Of a DNA stretch of 64,000 bases, positions 19,895 to 30,256 are shown one piece after another. The position numbers were made by a program, and so were the translations under genes. The DNA is taken from positions 4,637 through 68,636 of the forward strand of contig DAOUDG010000031.1 of NCBI GenBank assembly GCA_034431435.1, given 5' to 3'. Source of the DNA: JAHCIE01 sp034431435 (GTDB lineage Bacteria; Chloroflexota; Anaerolineae; Epilineales; JAHCIE01). The first letter of the stretch is position 1. Every line of letters begins with the position of its first letter. The notes beneath the pieces were generated by a model. It did not search any database. It saw nothing but the letters and a program-made list of their open reading frames with translations, and was not told the origin of the DNA.

Positions 19895-20827
19895 GTGAAT
19901 TATCGAGCGTTGGGGAACACAGGCCTGGAGGTGTCGGCGCTGAGCTTTGGCGCATCGTCGTTAGGTAGCGTCTTCCGCGACATCGACGAAGCCGAGGGCA
20001 TCCGCACTGTCCACGCCGCCATCGACCTGGGCATCAACCTCATCGATGTGTCGCCCTACTACGGTCTGACGAAGGCCGAGACAGTGCTGGGCAAGGCGCT
20101 GCGCAGCCTACCGCGTGACCGCTACATCGTGGCGACGAAGGTCGGGCGCTACGGCGACGACGACTTCGACTTCTCGGCGGCGCGAGTCACAGCCAGCGTT
20201 GATGAGAGCCTGGCGCGGTTGGGCAGCGACCATATCGACATCATCCAGTGCCACGATATCGAGTTCGGCTCGCTGGCCCAGGTGGTGGAGGAAACACTGC
20301 CCGCCCTGCGCCGCCTGCAAGAACAGGGCAAAGTGCGCCACGTAGGCGTGACCGGCCTGCCCCTGGGTATCTTCACCTACGTCCTGGATCGCACACCCCT
20401 GGATACCATCCTGTCCTACTGCCATTATGAGTTGAATGACACCTCCCTGGCCGACATGCTGCCCTATCTCCAGGCTAAAGGCGTCGGCATCATCAACGCC
20501 TCCCCGTTGGGTATGGGGCTACTGACGGAGCGCGGCACGCCCACCTGGCACCCCGCGCCCGACGAGGTCAAGGCCGCCTGTGCCCAGGCGGCGGCCTACT
20601 GCCGGGCGCAGGGTGTCGACATTGCCCGGCTGGCCATCCAGTTTAGCGTCGCCAACCCCGATATCCCCACCACGCTGGTGGGCACAGCCAGCCCGGCAAA
20701 CCTGGAGAAGAACGTCCGCTGGAGCGAAGACCCGATGGACCTGGGCCTGCTGGCCGAGGTGCAGGCCATTCTCGCGCCCATCCACAATCGTACCTGGCCC
20801 ACCGGTCGCCCGGAGAACAACCCATGA
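19895..20827 (+). CDS. aldo/keto reductase, L-galactose/L-fucose dehydrogenase type
   Basis: 310 residues from a GTG start with AGGAGG 4 nt upstream. The AKR catalytic tetrad is Asp51, Tyr56, Lys82 and His120. From memory the sequence follows plant L-galactose dehydrogenase closely: [58 protein letters not shown] and the WHPAP segment. L-galactose and L-fucose share ring configuration, and family members oxidise C1 to the 1,5- or 1,4-lactone with NAD(P). With the lactonase-like amidohydrolase in the same run, oxidation of L-fucose to L-fuconolactone is the likely role. It is the first gene after the regulator and overlaps the frame of the ABC ATPase upstream ATG. Confidence 0.82.
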   Translation: MNYRALGNTGLEVSALSFGASSLGSVFRDIDEAEGIRTVHAAIDLGINLIDVSPYYGLTKAETVLGKALRSLPRDRYIVATKVGRYGDDDFDFSAARVTASVDESLARLGSDHIDIIQCHDIEFGSLAQVVEETLPALRRLQEQGKVRHVGVTGLPLGIFTYVLDRTPLDTILSYCHYELNDTSLADMLPYLQAKGVGIINASPLGMGLLTERGTPTWHPAPDEVKAACAQAAAYCRAQGVDIARLAIQFSVANPDIPTTLVGTASPANLEKNVRWSEDPMDLGLLAEVQAILAPIHNRTWPTGRPENNP

Positions 20828-20838
20828 AGGAGCCGCCT

Positions 20839-22362
20839 ATGGGGGATGTGCTGGTTTCGATGGTCGGCATCGACAAGAGCTTTCCGGGTGTCCACGCCCT
20901 GAATCAGTGCCAGTTCGAGATGCGCTCCGGCGAGGTTCACGCTCTCGTGGGCGAGAACGGCGCGGGCAAGTCGACACTGATGAAGATTCTGGCCGGCATC
21001 TATCGCAAGGATGCCGGGACCATCCTCTACAAGGGCAAGGAGGTGGACATCGCCTCGCCCCGTGCCGCCCAAGACCTGGGCATCAGCATGATTCACCAGG
21101 AACTCAACCTGATGAACCATCTGACGGTGGCCCAGAATATCTTTATCGGCCGCGAGCCGCGCCGCCTGGGTCTGCTGGACGACAAGGCCATCAACGCCCA
21201 GGCGCAGACCCTCTTCGAGACGATGCGTCTCAACCTGGACCCGCGCGTCAGGGTCGCCGATCTCACCGTCGCCAAGCAGCAGATGGTGGAAATCGCCAAG
21301 GCGCTGTCCTTCAACTCCGATGTGCTCATCATGGACGAGCCGACGGCCGCGCTCACCGATGTCGAGATCGACGACCTGTTCCGCATCATCCGCGACCTGC
21401 GGGCGCGGGGCGTCGGCATCGTCCACATCTCCCACCGCCTGGAAGAGTTGAAGCAGATCTCCGACCGGGTCACTGTCATGCGCGATGGGCGCTACATCGA
21501 CACCGTGCCAACCCAGGCGACGACGACCGACCAGATTATCAGCATGATGGTCGGCCGCACCATCTTCGAGGCAACGCCGGAGGTCCCCGAGCATCCCAGC
21601 GAGGAGATCGTCCTGGAAGCCCGCCACCTCAACCGTGGCCGCGCCCTCAAGGACGTCAGCTTTAGCCTCAAGAAGGGTGAGATTCTGGGCTTCGCGGGGC
21701 TGGTCGGCGCCGGCCGCACCGAGGTCGCCCGCGCCCTGTTCGGGGCGGACCCACTGGACTCGGGCGAGATTCTCATCCACGGCCAGCGCGTCAATATCCA
21801 CAGTCCGCAAGATGCCGTGCGTCACGGTATCGCCTACCTGTCGGAGGACCGCAAGCGTTATGGCCTCGCGCTCAAGATGGACGTCGAGACCAATGTGGCC
21901 CTGGCGACGATGCGCCAGTTCATGCGGCTGTTGGGCGTCATCGATACAGCCAAGACGCGCTCGACGGCCCAGCACTACGTGGATGCTCTCGCCATCAAGA
22001 CGCCCAGCATCCAGCAAAAGGTAGCCAACCTGTCAGGCGGCAACCAGCAGAAGGTGATCATCGGCAAGTGGCTGACCGCCGACACCGAGATTCTAATCTT
22101 CGACGAGCCGACGCGCGGCATCGATGTCGGCGCCAAGAGCGAAATCTACCGCCTGCTAAACGACCTGGCCCAGCAGGGCAAGTCCATCATCATGATCTCG
22201 TCGGAGTTGCCTGAGATTCTGCGCATGAGCCACCGCATCATCGTGATGTGCGAGGGACGCATCACCGGCGAGCTTGCCAGCGCCGAAGCCACCCAAGAGA
22301 GCATCATGCGCTTCGCTACCCAGCGCGCCCCCGTCGCGGCCAACGAGCCAGCCACCGCCTAG
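20839..22362 (+). CDS. sugar ABC transporter ATP-binding protein (RbsA/XylG type)
   Basis: 507 residues with two tandem ATPase domains. I place the start at the ATG with AAGGAG six nt upstream rather than the one overlapping the previous stop. The first domain has Walker [10 protein letters not shown] (38-46), the signature region [15 protein letters not shown], and Walker [13 protein letters not shown]. The second has the degenerate loop [25 protein letters not shown] and [18 protein letters not shown]. This is the pattern of ribose/xylose-type importers. It energises uptake with the permease and lipoprotein encoded next. Confidence 0.93.
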   Translation: MGDVLVSMVGIDKSFPGVHALNQCQFEMRSGEVHALVGENGAGKSTLMKILAGIYRKDAGTILYKGKEVDIASPRAAQDLGISMIHQELNLMNHLTVAQNIFIGREPRRLGLLDDKAINAQAQTLFETMRLNLDPRVRVADLTVAKQQMVEIAKALSFNSDVLIMDEPTAALTDVEIDDLFRIIRDLRARGVGIVHISHRLEELKQISDRVTVMRDGRYIDTVPTQATTTDQIISMMVGRTIFEATPEVPEHPSEEIVLEARHLNRGRALKDVSFSLKKGEILGFAGLVGAGRTEVARALFGADPLDSGEILIHGQRVNIHSPQDAVRHGIAYLSEDRKRYGLALKMDVETNVALATMRQFMRLLGVIDTAKTRSTAQHYVDALAIKTPSIQQKVANLSGGNQQKVIIGKWLTADTEILIFDEPTRGIDVGAKSEIYRLLNDLAQQGKSIIMISSELPEILRMSHRIIVMCEGRITGELASAEATQESIMRFATQRAPVAANEPATA

Positions 22363-22385
22363 TAGCCAAGGGAGACCCACCACCT

Positions 22386-23381
22386 ATGCAAGCTCAAGCG
22401 CCCGCCGTTCAATCCAAGTCGCTGTTCCGCTCGGACGCTATGCAACGCCTTCTGGCCTTCGGCGCGCTCATCGTGCTGTTCATCGTCTTCTCACTGTTGT
22501 CGCCCAACTTCCTCCAGTTCGACAACATCGTCGGTATCCTGCTGGCGACCTCGGTCAACGGCATCCTCGCCCTGGGCGTGACTTTCGTCATCATCAGCGG
22601 CGGCATCGACCTGTCGGTGGGCACGGTCATGACGCTATCGGCGGTCATGACCGGCGTCTTCATCACCATGTGGGGATTGCCCATCCCCCTAGGCATCCTG
22701 GCCGGGCTGGGCACGGGCGCGTTGTGCGGCCTCGTCAACGGTACGGTCATCTCGCGCATGAAGATCCCGCCCTTCATCGCCACGCTGGGCATGTTCTACA
22801 TCTCGCGCGGCCTGGCGCTCATCTTCTCCGGGCTGAAGCCCGTCTACTTCAACGACACGCCCATCTTCCGCGACCTCGCCATGGGTTCGGTGCTGGGTGC
22901 GATCGTCCCCGGCTTCGATATCCCCAACGCCGTGCTCATCATGTTCGGCGCGGCCCTGGTCGCTGCGTTCATCTTGAACCGCACCGTGTTGGGCCGCTAC
23001 ACCTTCGCCATCGGCAGCAATGAGGAAGCCACCCGCCTGTCGGGCGTCAACGTCGCCTTCTGGAAGACGTCCATCTACGCCCTGTGTAGCGCGTTCGCGG
23101 GCCTGGGCGGCGTCGTCATCGCCTCGCGCCTCAACTCCGCTCAGCCATCCCTCGGCGCGGGCTACGAGTTGGACGCCATCGCCGCCGCCGTCATCGGCGG
23201 CACGTCGCTGAGCGGTGGTGAGGGAACAATCCTGGGTACGGTTATCGGCGCGTTCCTCATCAGCACCCTCACCAATGGCCTGCGCATCCTGTCGGTGCCC
23301 CAGGAATGGCAGATTGTCGTGACAGGCTGTATCCTGATCCTGGCCGTCTTCCTGGACATCCTCCGCCGCCGGCAGCGCTGA
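22386..23381 (+). CDS. sugar ABC transporter permease (RbsC type)
   Basis: 331 residues with about eight to ten membrane segments. Family motifs are GILALGVTFVIISGGIDLSVG, GTVISRMKIPPFIATLGM (with RGLALI), TFAIGSNEEATRLSGVN, and the C-terminal AAAVIGGTSLSGGEGTI. GGGAGA lies upstream of the ATG. It forms the channel of the importer with the preceding ATPase. Confidence 0.93.
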   Translation: MQAQAPAVQSKSLFRSDAMQRLLAFGALIVLFIVFSLLSPNFLQFDNIVGILLATSVNGILALGVTFVIISGGIDLSVGTVMTLSAVMTGVFITMWGLPIPLGILAGLGTGALCGLVNGTVISRMKIPPFIATLGMFYISRGLALIFSGLKPVYFNDTPIFRDLAMGSVLGAIVPGFDIPNAVLIMFGAALVAAFILNRTVLGRYTFAIGSNEEATRLSGVNVAFWKTSIYALCSAFAGLGGVVIASRLNSAQPSLGAGYELDAIAAAVIGGTSLSGGEGTILGTVIGAFLISTLTNGLRILSVPQEWQIVVTGCILILAVFLDILRRRQR

Positions 23382-23475
23382 GCCTGGCGGGGCAGCCTTC
23401 CCACGTTTGTTAGCTCCATCGTGGAGCTTGACAATGTCCTCACCACTAGAACGAAGAGGAGAAAGGACGCTCGGT

Positions 23476-24519
23476 ATGAAATCCCTAAGATTCGTTGTCG
23501 TTCTTGCCAGCCTGGTGGCCATCCTGGCCCTACTGGCGGCATGCACGCCAACACAGCAAGCCGCGGTCGAGAAGGCCGCGCCCACCGTCGCCGCCGCTGC
23601 CAAGGCCGCCGCGCCCACTGTGGCCGCCGCCGCTGCCGCCAAGACCGGCGACATGTACATCCCGGTCATCTCGAAGGGCTTCCAGCACCAATTCTGGCAG
23701 GCGGTGAAGCAAGGCTCGGAGAAGGCGGCTAAGGACCTCGGCGTCCGCATCACCTTCGAAGGCCCAGAGAACGAGTCCCAGGTCGACAAGCAGATTGAGA
23801 TGCTCCAGGCGGCCATCGACAAGAAGCCCGCCGCCATCTGCTTCGCCGCGCTGGACTCCAAGGCCGCCATCCCGCTGTTGGAGAAGGCCAAGGCCGCCAA
23901 CATTCCGGTGATCGGCTTCGACTCCGGCGTCGATAGCGACATCGTCAAGACGACGGCCGCCACGGACAACATCGCCGCCGCCGCCGCCGCCGCCGACAAG
24001 ATGGCCGCGCTGATCAATAACGAGGGCGAGATCGCGGTCATCGTCCACGACCAGACCAGCCGCACCGGCATCGACCGCCGCGACGGCTTCGTCAACCGCA
24101 TCAAGGAGAAGTACCCCAACATCAAGATCGTCGACATCCAGTACGGCGGCGGCGACCAGCTCAAGTCTACCGACCTGGCCAAGGCGATTCTCCAGGCCCG
24201 CCCCAACCTCAAGGGCTTCTTTGGCGCGAACGAGGGGTCCATCATCGGTGTCCTCAATGCCGTCAAGGAACTGAAGAGGGAAGGCAAGGTCGTGGTCATT
24301 GGCTACGACTCTGGCAAGCAGCAGATCGACGCCATCAAGGCAGGGACTGAGGCCGGCGCCATCACCCAGGACCCGATCGGCATCGGCTACAAGTGCGTCG
24401 AGGCCGCTGTCAAGGCCGTCAAGGGCGAAACACTGCCCAAGACCATCGACACTGGCTTCCACTGGTACGACAAGACCAACGTCGACTCCGACCAGATCAA
24501 GCCACTGCTGTACAACTAG
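23476..24519 (+). CDS. sugar-binding lipoprotein of the ABC importer (RbsB type)
   Basis: 347 residues. The signal peptide ends in a lipobox with acylated Cys23 (LAAC). An unusual Ala-rich spacer (about 29-56) has two near-identical copies of AAPTVAAAA. The periplasmic-binding domain follows: IPVISKGFQHQFWQAV, QIEMLQAAIDKKPAAI, IPVIGFDSGVD, and KGFFGANEGSIIGV. The ligand is probably an aldose, judged from the operon. It follows the permease gene by 94 nt, with AGGA-type sequences before the ATG. A hairpin downstream may raise its expression relative to the later genes. Confidence 0.92.
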   Translation: MKSLRFVVVLASLVAILALLAACTPTQQAAVEKAAPTVAAAAKAAAPTVAAAAAAKTGDMYIPVISKGFQHQFWQAVKQGSEKAAKDLGVRITFEGPENESQVDKQIEMLQAAIDKKPAAICFAALDSKAAIPLLEKAKAANIPVIGFDSGVDSDIVKTTAATDNIAAAAAAADKMAALINNEGEIAVIVHDQTSRTGIDRRDGFVNRIKEKYPNIKIVDIQYGGGDQLKSTDLAKAILQARPNLKGFFGANEGSIIGVLNAVKELKREGKVVVIGYDSGKQQIDAIKAGTEAGAITQDPIGIGYKCVEAAVKAVKGETLPKTIDTGFHWYDKTNVDSDQIKPLLYN

Positions 24520-24545
24520 CGGGCGTCGCCCAGCCCGACAGGCGA

Positions 24546-24578
24546 AAGAGGGGCTGGCCACTCTGGACAGCCTCTCTT
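24546..24578 (+). terminator. intra-operon hairpin after the binding-protein gene
   Basis: AAGAGGGGCTG (24546-24556) pairs with CAGCCTCTCTT (24568-24578) over 11 bp with one G-U pair. No T-run follows, so it more likely protects the upstream mRNA or attenuates transcription than ends it. This arrangement is common after binding-protein genes. Confidence 0.5.
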
Positions 24579-24606
24579 CCCTGGCGGGGAGTAAGGAGAC
24601 TCGCGG

Positions 24607-25440
24607 GTGCGCATCGACTCCCATCAGCATTTCTGGCGCTATAATCGAACCGAATATGACTGGATGCGTGACGCTCTGGCGAACCTGCAACGCGATTTCC
24701 TGCCGCCCGACCTGGCGCCTCTCCTGACCGCCACGGCTCTCGACGGTACGGTTGCTGTACAGGCCAGGCAAACCCTGGCCGAGACAGAGTGGTTGCTGGA
24801 CCTATCGGATCGCTTCGACTTCATCAAGGGTGTTGTCGGCTGGGTCGACCTACGCTCGCCCCACGTCGACGCGCAACTCGACCAGGTAGCGCGCCACCCC
24901 AAGCTGCGAGGAATACGCCACGTCGTCCACGACGAGCCAGACGACCGCTTCATGCTCGGCGCTGATTTCCTGGCCGGCCTCAACCAGTTGCGGGGCCTGG
25001 GACTGACCTACGATCTGCTATTGTTTCCCAGGCATCTGCCCATCGCCGTGGAAGTGGTGCGCCGCTTTCCCCACCAGCGTTTTGTGTTGGATCACATCGC
25101 CAAGCCGCCCATCAAGGACCACCGCATCGGCGCGTGGGAAAATGACTTGCGGGAACTGGCGGGCTTCGACAACGTATTCTGCAAGGTGTCAGGCATGGTC
25201 ACCGAGGCCGACTGGCAGCACTGGCAGCCGAGCGACTTCGAGCCGTACCTGGACATTGTATTCGATGCCTTTGGCGTCGAGCGGCTGATGTTTGGCTCTG
25301 ACTGGCCCGTCTGCACGATCGCCGCCGACTATGAGCAGGTCGTTGGCCTGGTGGACAGCTACGTGGCTCGCCGCGCGCCCCACGCCCGCGATGCAATTTT
25401 CGGCGGCACAGCGGCGGCGGTCTATGGGTTGACCGAGTGA
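24607..25440 (+). CDS. amidohydrolase-2 family sugar lactonase (L-fuconolactonase-like)
   Basis: 277 residues from a GTG start with AAGGAGA upstream. The metal-dependent hydrolase pattern is DSHQHFW (His6, His8), HVVHDEPDDRF, VLDHIAKPPIK, FCKVSGM and FGSDWPVC with Asp232. These match the L-fuconolactone/L-rhamnono-lactone hydrolases of the amidohydrolase-2 family. It would open the lactone made by the AKR three genes upstream, yielding L-fuconate. Genes for a fuconate dehydratase and later steps of that oxidative route are not in the window. Confidence 0.82.
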   Translation: MRIDSHQHFWRYNRTEYDWMRDALANLQRDFLPPDLAPLLTATALDGTVAVQARQTLAETEWLLDLSDRFDFIKGVVGWVDLRSPHVDAQLDQVARHPKLRGIRHVVHDEPDDRFMLGADFLAGLNQLRGLGLTYDLLLFPRHLPIAVEVVRRFPHQRFVLDHIAKPPIKDHRIGAWENDLRELAGFDNVFCKVSGMVTEADWQHWQPSDFEPYLDIVFDAFGVERLMFGSDWPVCTIAADYEQVVGLVDSYVARRAPHARDAIFGGTAAAVYGLTE

Positions 25441-25447
25441 GGATGCC

Positions 25448-26743
25448 ATGATCTCAATCGGCGTAGGCGAAGCGAAGCGTTTCCTGAGCGAGGCGGAGAT
25501 TGAGCGCATCGTGGCCGAAGGGCTGGCCGCTCTGCCTTTGACCGGGCAGCGTGTGCTGGTCCTGATCCCTGACCATACCCGCACCATGCCGCTGCCCCTG
25601 TTCTTCCGCCTGCTGACACGGCATCTGGCGGGGCGAGCCAGCGCCATCGACTTCCTGGTCGCCCTGGGTACGCATCCGCCCCTGGACGACGCCAGTCTGC
25701 TCCGTCTCGTCGGCATCACCGCCGAGGAGAAAGCAACAACCTACCGCAACGTCCACGTCTACAACCACGCCTGGGACGACCCCGCCGCGCTGACCACCCT
25801 GGGCGTCATCCCGGCCGCCGACATCGCCGCCCTCAGCCAGGGCATGCTCCGCCAGGAGGTGCCGGTACGCCTCAACAAGCGGGTTCTCGACTACGACCAC
25901 ATCCTCATCTGCGGCCCGGTCTTTCCCCACGAGGTCGTTGGCTTCTCCGGCGGCAACAAGTACTTCTTCCCCGGCATTGCCGGGCCTGACATCATCGACT
26001 TCACCCACTGGCTCGGCGCGCTCATCACCTCCTACGACATCATTGGGACGCAGGACACCCCTGTGCGGCGCGTCATCGACCGCGCTGCATCCCTCATCCC
26101 CCGCCCGCGCCACGCCCTGTGTAGCGTCGTCAGCCACGACGGCGTGTCGGGCGTATTCTCCGGCACGCCCGAGGCGGCCTACGCCGCCGCCGCCGACCTG
26201 TCCGCCCAGGTCCACATCAAGTGGCTGGACCAGCCCTACCGCACCGTGCTATCCGTGCTGCCCAGCATGTACGACGAGCTATGGGTGGGCGGCAAAGGCA
26301 TGTACAAGCTGGAGCCTGTCGTCGCCGACGGCGGCGAGCTTATCATCTACGCGCCCCATATCAAGGAAATCAGCGTGACCCACGGCGCGGCGATCCGAGC
26401 CGTCGGCTATCACGTGCGCGACTATTTCGTCAGGCAATGGGACCAGTTCCAGGGTTATCCCTGGGGCGTGCTGGCCCACTCGACCCACGTGCGCGGTGTA
26501 GGCACATACGAAAACGGCATCGAGCGCCCGCGCATCCAGGTCACCCTGGCGACGGGCATCCCCGAGGACGAGTGCCGCGCCGTGAACCTGGGCTATCGTG
26601 ACCCGGCATCTATCGACCCGTCAGCATGGGCAGGCCGCGAGGCTGAGGGCATCCTGGTCGTGCCGCGCGCGGGCGAGTATCTGTACCGACTCAAGGATAA
26701 AACCCATTCGACCGTCCCGTCCGAAATGAGGGTGAACCCATGA
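25448..26743 (+). CDS. LarA-like (DUF2088) nickel-pincer racemase/epimerase homologue
   Basis: 431 residues. Family motifs are IPDHTRTMP (41-48), a His in [11 protein letters not shown], the lysine of GGNKYFFPG (Lys171) corresponding to the cofactor-attached Lys of lactate racemase, and the LGYRDP segment near the end. LarA uses a nickel-pincer nucleotide made by LarB, LarC and LarE, none of which is in the window. Known homologues racemise or epimerise diverse 2-hydroxyacids. In this operon it could act on L-fuconate C2 or on lactate; this is inference. Its stop overlaps the fucI start (ATGA). Confidence 0.8.
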   Translation: MISIGVGEAKRFLSEAEIERIVAEGLAALPLTGQRVLVLIPDHTRTMPLPLFFRLLTRHLAGRASAIDFLVALGTHPPLDDASLLRLVGITAEEKATTYRNVHVYNHAWDDPAALTTLGVIPAADIAALSQGMLRQEVPVRLNKRVLDYDHILICGPVFPHEVVGFSGGNKYFFPGIAGPDIIDFTHWLGALITSYDIIGTQDTPVRRVIDRAASLIPRPRHALCSVVSHDGVSGVFSGTPEAAYAAAADLSAQVHIKWLDQPYRTVLSVLPSMYDELWVGGKGMYKLEPVVADGGELIIYAPHIKEISVTHGAAIRAVGYHVRDYFVRQWDQFQGYPWGVLAHSTHVRGVGTYENGIERPRIQVTLATGIPEDECRAVNLGYRDPASIDPSAWAGREAEGILVVPRAGEYLYRLKDKTHSTVPSEMRVNP

Positions 26744-28551
26744 CCCAGTCTGCCCCTATCCCGACCGCCTGGAGCATCGGCGGCCTGCCCAAAATTGGCA
26801 TCCGCCCGGCCATCGACGGGCGACGGCGCGGCGTGCGCGAGTCCCTGGAAGCGCCAACGATGGGGATGGCCCGCGCTACGGCCGACTTCCTGAGCGCCCA
26901 CCTGCGCTACCCGACGGGTCAGCCCGTCGAGTGTGTCATCGCCGACTCGTGCATTGGCGGCGTGGCGGAGGCGGCCCAGTGCGCCGAGAAGTTCGCCCGC
27001 GCCGGCGTGGGCCTGACCATTACCGTCACGCCCTGCTGGTGCTACGGCTCCGAGACGATGGACATGGACCCACAGATGCCCACGGCGGTGTGGGGCTTCA
27101 ACGGCACGGAGCGACCCGGTGCGGTCTATCTGGCCGCGGTGCTGGCCGGGCACAACCAGAAGGGGCTGCCCGCCTTCAGCATCTATGGCCACGACGTGCA
27201 GGACCTGGGCGACCCTGGCATTCCTGCCGACGTGCAGGAGAAGCTGCTGCGCTTCGCCCGCGCCGGGCTGGCCGTGGCGATGATGCGCGGCAAGTCGTAC
27301 CTGTCCATCGGCGGCACATCGATGGGCATCGCCGGCTCCATCGTCGACCAGCCCTTCTTCGAGACGTATCTCGGCATACGCGTCGAGGTCGTCGATATGA
27401 GCGAGCTGACGCGCCGCATCGATGAGAACCTCTTCGACGGGGCGGAGTATGAGCGCGCTCTGGCCTGGACAAAGCAGAACTGCGCCGAGGGCCGCGAGTA
27501 CAACCCGCCCGCCAACCAGCGCAGCCGCGAGCAGAAGGACCACGACTGGGAGACCTCGGTCAAGATGACCCTCATCGCCCGCGACCTGATGGTCGGCAAC
27601 CCGCGCCTGGCCGAGATGGGCTTCGGCGAGGAGGCGCTAGGCCGCAATGCTCTGGCAGGAGGCTTCCAGGGCCAGCGCCAGTGGACCGATCATTTCCCCA
27701 ACGGCGACTTCATGGAGGCCATCCTAAACTCGTCCTTCGACTGGAACGGCATCCGCGCCCCCTATATCTTCGCCACCGAGAACGACAGTCTGAACGGCGC
27801 GACGATGCTCCTGGGGTATCTGCTGACCAACACGGCCCAGATTTTCGCCGACGTCCGCACCTTCTGGAGTCCCGAGGCGGTCAAGCGCGTGACTGGCTAC
27901 ACCCTGGATGGCATCGCCGCCCAGGGCATCATCCACCTCATCAACTCTGGCGCGGCTACCCTGGACGCCTCGGGCGAGCAGGAGCGCGACGGCGCGCCGG
28001 TGATGAAGCCCTACTGGGAGATTAGCCAGGCCGAGGCGGAGCGTTGTCTCAAGGCGACCACCTGGTACCCGGCCATGACCGAGTACTTCCGGGGCGGCGG
28101 CTACTCGTCCCAGTTCCTGACGCGCGGCGAGATGCCAGTGACGATGGCTCGTATCAACATCATCAAGGGCCTGGGGCCGGTCCTTCAACTGGCCGAGGGC
28201 GTGACCGTCGACCTGCCACCCGACGTGCACCACACCATCAACGAGCGCACCAACCCAACGTGGCCGACCCACTACTTCGTGCCACGCACCACGGGTGAGG
28301 GGCCATTCCGCGACGTGTACTCAGTCATGGCGGCCTGGGGCGCGAACCACGGCGCGATCAGCTACGGCCACATCGGGGCGGACCTGATCACGCTGGCGTC
28401 CATGCTGCGCATCCCGGTGACGATGCACAACGTCCCCAACCCGCGACTGTTCCGCCCCGCGACGTGGAACCACTTCGGCGCGCTGGAACCGGTCGGCGCG
28501 GACTATCGCGCCTGCGCCACCTTCGGCCCGCTGTACGGCCGGTACGCGTAG
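26740..28551 (+). CDS. fucI: L-fucose isomerase
   Basis: 603 residues (E. coli FucI has 591). It follows the E. coli protein throughout: [88 protein letters not shown] and NSSFDWNG. By motif, Glu347, Asp371 and His537 correspond to the metal ligands E337, D361 and H528. It converts L-fucose to L-fuculose, and the family also isomerises D-arabinose to D-ribulose. It is translationally coupled to the LarA-like gene. This is the best-supported enzyme for naming the substrate of the operon. Confidence 0.96.
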   Translation: MTQSAPIPTAWSIGGLPKIGIRPAIDGRRRGVRESLEAPTMGMARATADFLSAHLRYPTGQPVECVIADSCIGGVAEAAQCAEKFARAGVGLTITVTPCWCYGSETMDMDPQMPTAVWGFNGTERPGAVYLAAVLAGHNQKGLPAFSIYGHDVQDLGDPGIPADVQEKLLRFARAGLAVAMMRGKSYLSIGGTSMGIAGSIVDQPFFETYLGIRVEVVDMSELTRRIDENLFDGAEYERALAWTKQNCAEGREYNPPANQRSREQKDHDWETSVKMTLIARDLMVGNPRLAEMGFGEEALGRNALAGGFQGQRQWTDHFPNGDFMEAILNSSFDWNGIRAPYIFATENDSLNGATMLLGYLLTNTAQIFADVRTFWSPEAVKRVTGYTLDGIAAQGIIHLINSGAATLDASGEQERDGAPVMKPYWEISQAEAERCLKATTWYPAMTEYFRGGGYSSQFLTRGEMPVTMARINIIKGLGPVLQLAEGVTVDLPPDVHHTINERTNPTWPTHYFVPRTTGEGPFRDVYSVMAAWGANHGAISYGHIGADLITLASMLRIPVTMHNVPNPRLFRPATWNHFGALEPVGADYRACATFGPLYGRYA

Positions 28552-28561
28552 GGGCGTGAGG

Positions 28562-28674
28562 CGCGAGCTGCCTCGGCGGCCTCGCGTTTCACATGCTGGC
28601 GCGGCGTCCGCATTCCATTCTCGGCGGCCCTCTGGAGTGCGGGAGCACGGCCCCCGCACTCCAGGACGACGGGC
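28562..28674 (+). repeat. two hairpins between fucI and the kinase gene
   Basis: CGCGAG (28562-28567) pairs with CTCGCG (28581-28586) followed by TTTC. Then a perfect 12-bp stem, CTGGAGTGCGGG (28632-28643) with CCCGCACTCCAG (28663-28674), lies just before the kinase start. Partial termination or mRNA processing between the genes is possible. Confidence 0.5.
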
Positions 28675-28686
28675 GAGAGAGGCACG

Positions 28687-30177
28687 ATGAGCGAATCGAC
28701 CGGTACAGCCTACCTGGCCTTTGACCTGGGCGCGGAGAGCGGCCGCGCTGTCCTCGGCTGGCTCGCTGACGACGAGTTGCGCCTGGAAGAGGTGCATCGC
28801 TTCGCCAACGGCCCGGTGCGTGTAGGCGACAGCCTGCATTGGGACGTTCTGCGCCTGTGGAGCGAGGTGCAGCGCGGGCTGGCGCTGGCCGCGGCGCGGG
28901 CGGGCGACGGGCTGGCGAGCCTGGGTGTCGATACCTGGGGCGTCGACTTCGGCCTGCTGGCCGCCGACGACAGCCTGCTTGGCAACCCACACCACTACCG
29001 CGACCCGCGTACCGACGGCATGCTGGAGGCCGCCTTCGCGGTGACGCCCCGCGATGAAATCTACCGCCAGACGGGCATCCAACTCATGCAACTGAACACC
29101 CTCTACCAGTTGCTGGCGATGGTCCGCGCCGACTCGCCCGCCCTGGCGAGCGCGCGTCACCTGCTGATGATGCCCGACCTGCTCAACTTCTGGCTATCCG
29201 GCGTCAAGGCCAACGAGTTCACCGACGCCACCACGACACAATGCTATGACCCGCGGGGCGAAAGGTGGGCGACGGGGCTTCTGGAACGGCTCGGCATCCC
29301 AACCGGCCTGTTTGGCGACATCGTACCGCCGGGCACGGCCCTCGGCCCGCTGCGCCCCAGCGTTGCAGCCGATGCCCATTGCCCACCCGTACAGGTCATC
29401 GCCACGGCCAGCCATGACACCGCCTCGGCCGTGGCCGCCGTGCCCGCGGCGGCCACCGACTACGTGTACATCAGCTCCGGCACGTGGTCCCTTATGGGCA
29501 TCGAGTCGCCCGCGCCAGTCATCAGCGACGCCAGCCTGCGCGCCAACCTCACCAACGAGGGCGGCGTCGCTGGCACGATTCGCCTGCTCAAGAACATCAT
29601 GGGCATGTGGCTCGTCCAGGAATGCCGCCGCGCCTGGGCCGCCGAGGGCAAGACCTACACCTACGATGCCCTGACCGCCCTGGCCGAGGCAGCGCCCGCC
29701 TTCGGGCCGCTCATCAACCCGTCCGACGCGCGCTATCTGGCCCCTGGCGAGATGCCCGCCCGCATCCAGGCCGCATGTCGAGAGAGCGATCAGTCTGTGC
29801 CCGACACGCCGGGCGCGCTGGTGCGCTGCGTTCTAGAGAGCCTGGCTCTGGAGTATCGCCGCGTCATCGACCTTATCGAGACGATCGTTAGCCGCCCCAT
29901 GACTGCGGTCCACATCGTCGGCGGCGGCTCGCGTAATCGCCTGCTCAACCAGTTGACGGCCAACGCCACCGGCCGCCCCGTCATCGCCGGCCCCGTCGAG
30001 GCGACGGCGACGGGCAACATCCTGGTACAGGCCATCGCGACTGGACGGCTGGCCTCGCTGCGCGAGGGCCGCGACCTGCTGCGCCGCATCGTCGAAACCA
30101 CAACCTACGAGCCGCGGGACGGCGCGGCGTGGGATGCGGTGTATGAGCGCTATCTGGGGCTTGTCAGCGACCACTGA
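28687..30177 (+). CDS. FGGY-family sugar kinase, rhamnulokinase/fuculokinase type
   Basis: 496 residues. The two FGGY phosphate motifs are FDLGAESGRAVLG at the N-terminus and IVGGGSRNRLLNQLTA in the C-terminal half. The catalytic Asp sits in GVDTWGVDFGLL, and SSGTWSLMGIE and GNPHHYRDPRTDGM are typical of RhaB. Next to fucI it probably phosphorylates L-fuculose at O1; L-rhamnulose is the alternative. The matching aldolase is absent nearby. The ATG is preceded by GAGAGAGGC. Confidence 0.88.
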   Translation: MSESTGTAYLAFDLGAESGRAVLGWLADDELRLEEVHRFANGPVRVGDSLHWDVLRLWSEVQRGLALAAARAGDGLASLGVDTWGVDFGLLAADDSLLGNPHHYRDPRTDGMLEAAFAVTPRDEIYRQTGIQLMQLNTLYQLLAMVRADSPALASARHLLMMPDLLNFWLSGVKANEFTDATTTQCYDPRGERWATGLLERLGIPTGLFGDIVPPGTALGPLRPSVAADAHCPPVQVIATASHDTASAVAAVPAAATDYVYISSGTWSLMGIESPAPVISDASLRANLTNEGGVAGTIRLLKNIMGMWLVQECRRAWAAEGKTYTYDALTALAEAAPAFGPLINPSDARYLAPGEMPARIQAACRESDQSVPDTPGALVRCVLESLALEYRRVIDLIETIVSRPMTAVHIVGGGSRNRLLNQLTANATGRPVIAGPVEATATGNILVQAIATGRLASLREGRDLLRRIVETTTYEPRDGAAWDAVYERYLGLVSDH

Positions 30178-30256
30178 CCCAGGGCAAGGGGCCAGCGACC
30201 AACCGGGACGAGCCTGACTACTCGCCTTTGGTCACTCGCCCGCGAAGGGAGACCGT

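Noticed and set aside
22689..24299. 536-residue minus-strand open frame
   Set aside because: Opposite the permease and binding-protein genes, low-complexity composition, no recognisable motif.
23530..24771. 413-residue minus-strand open frame
   Set aside because: Val/Asp/Gly-rich shadow of the sugar-binding protein gene.
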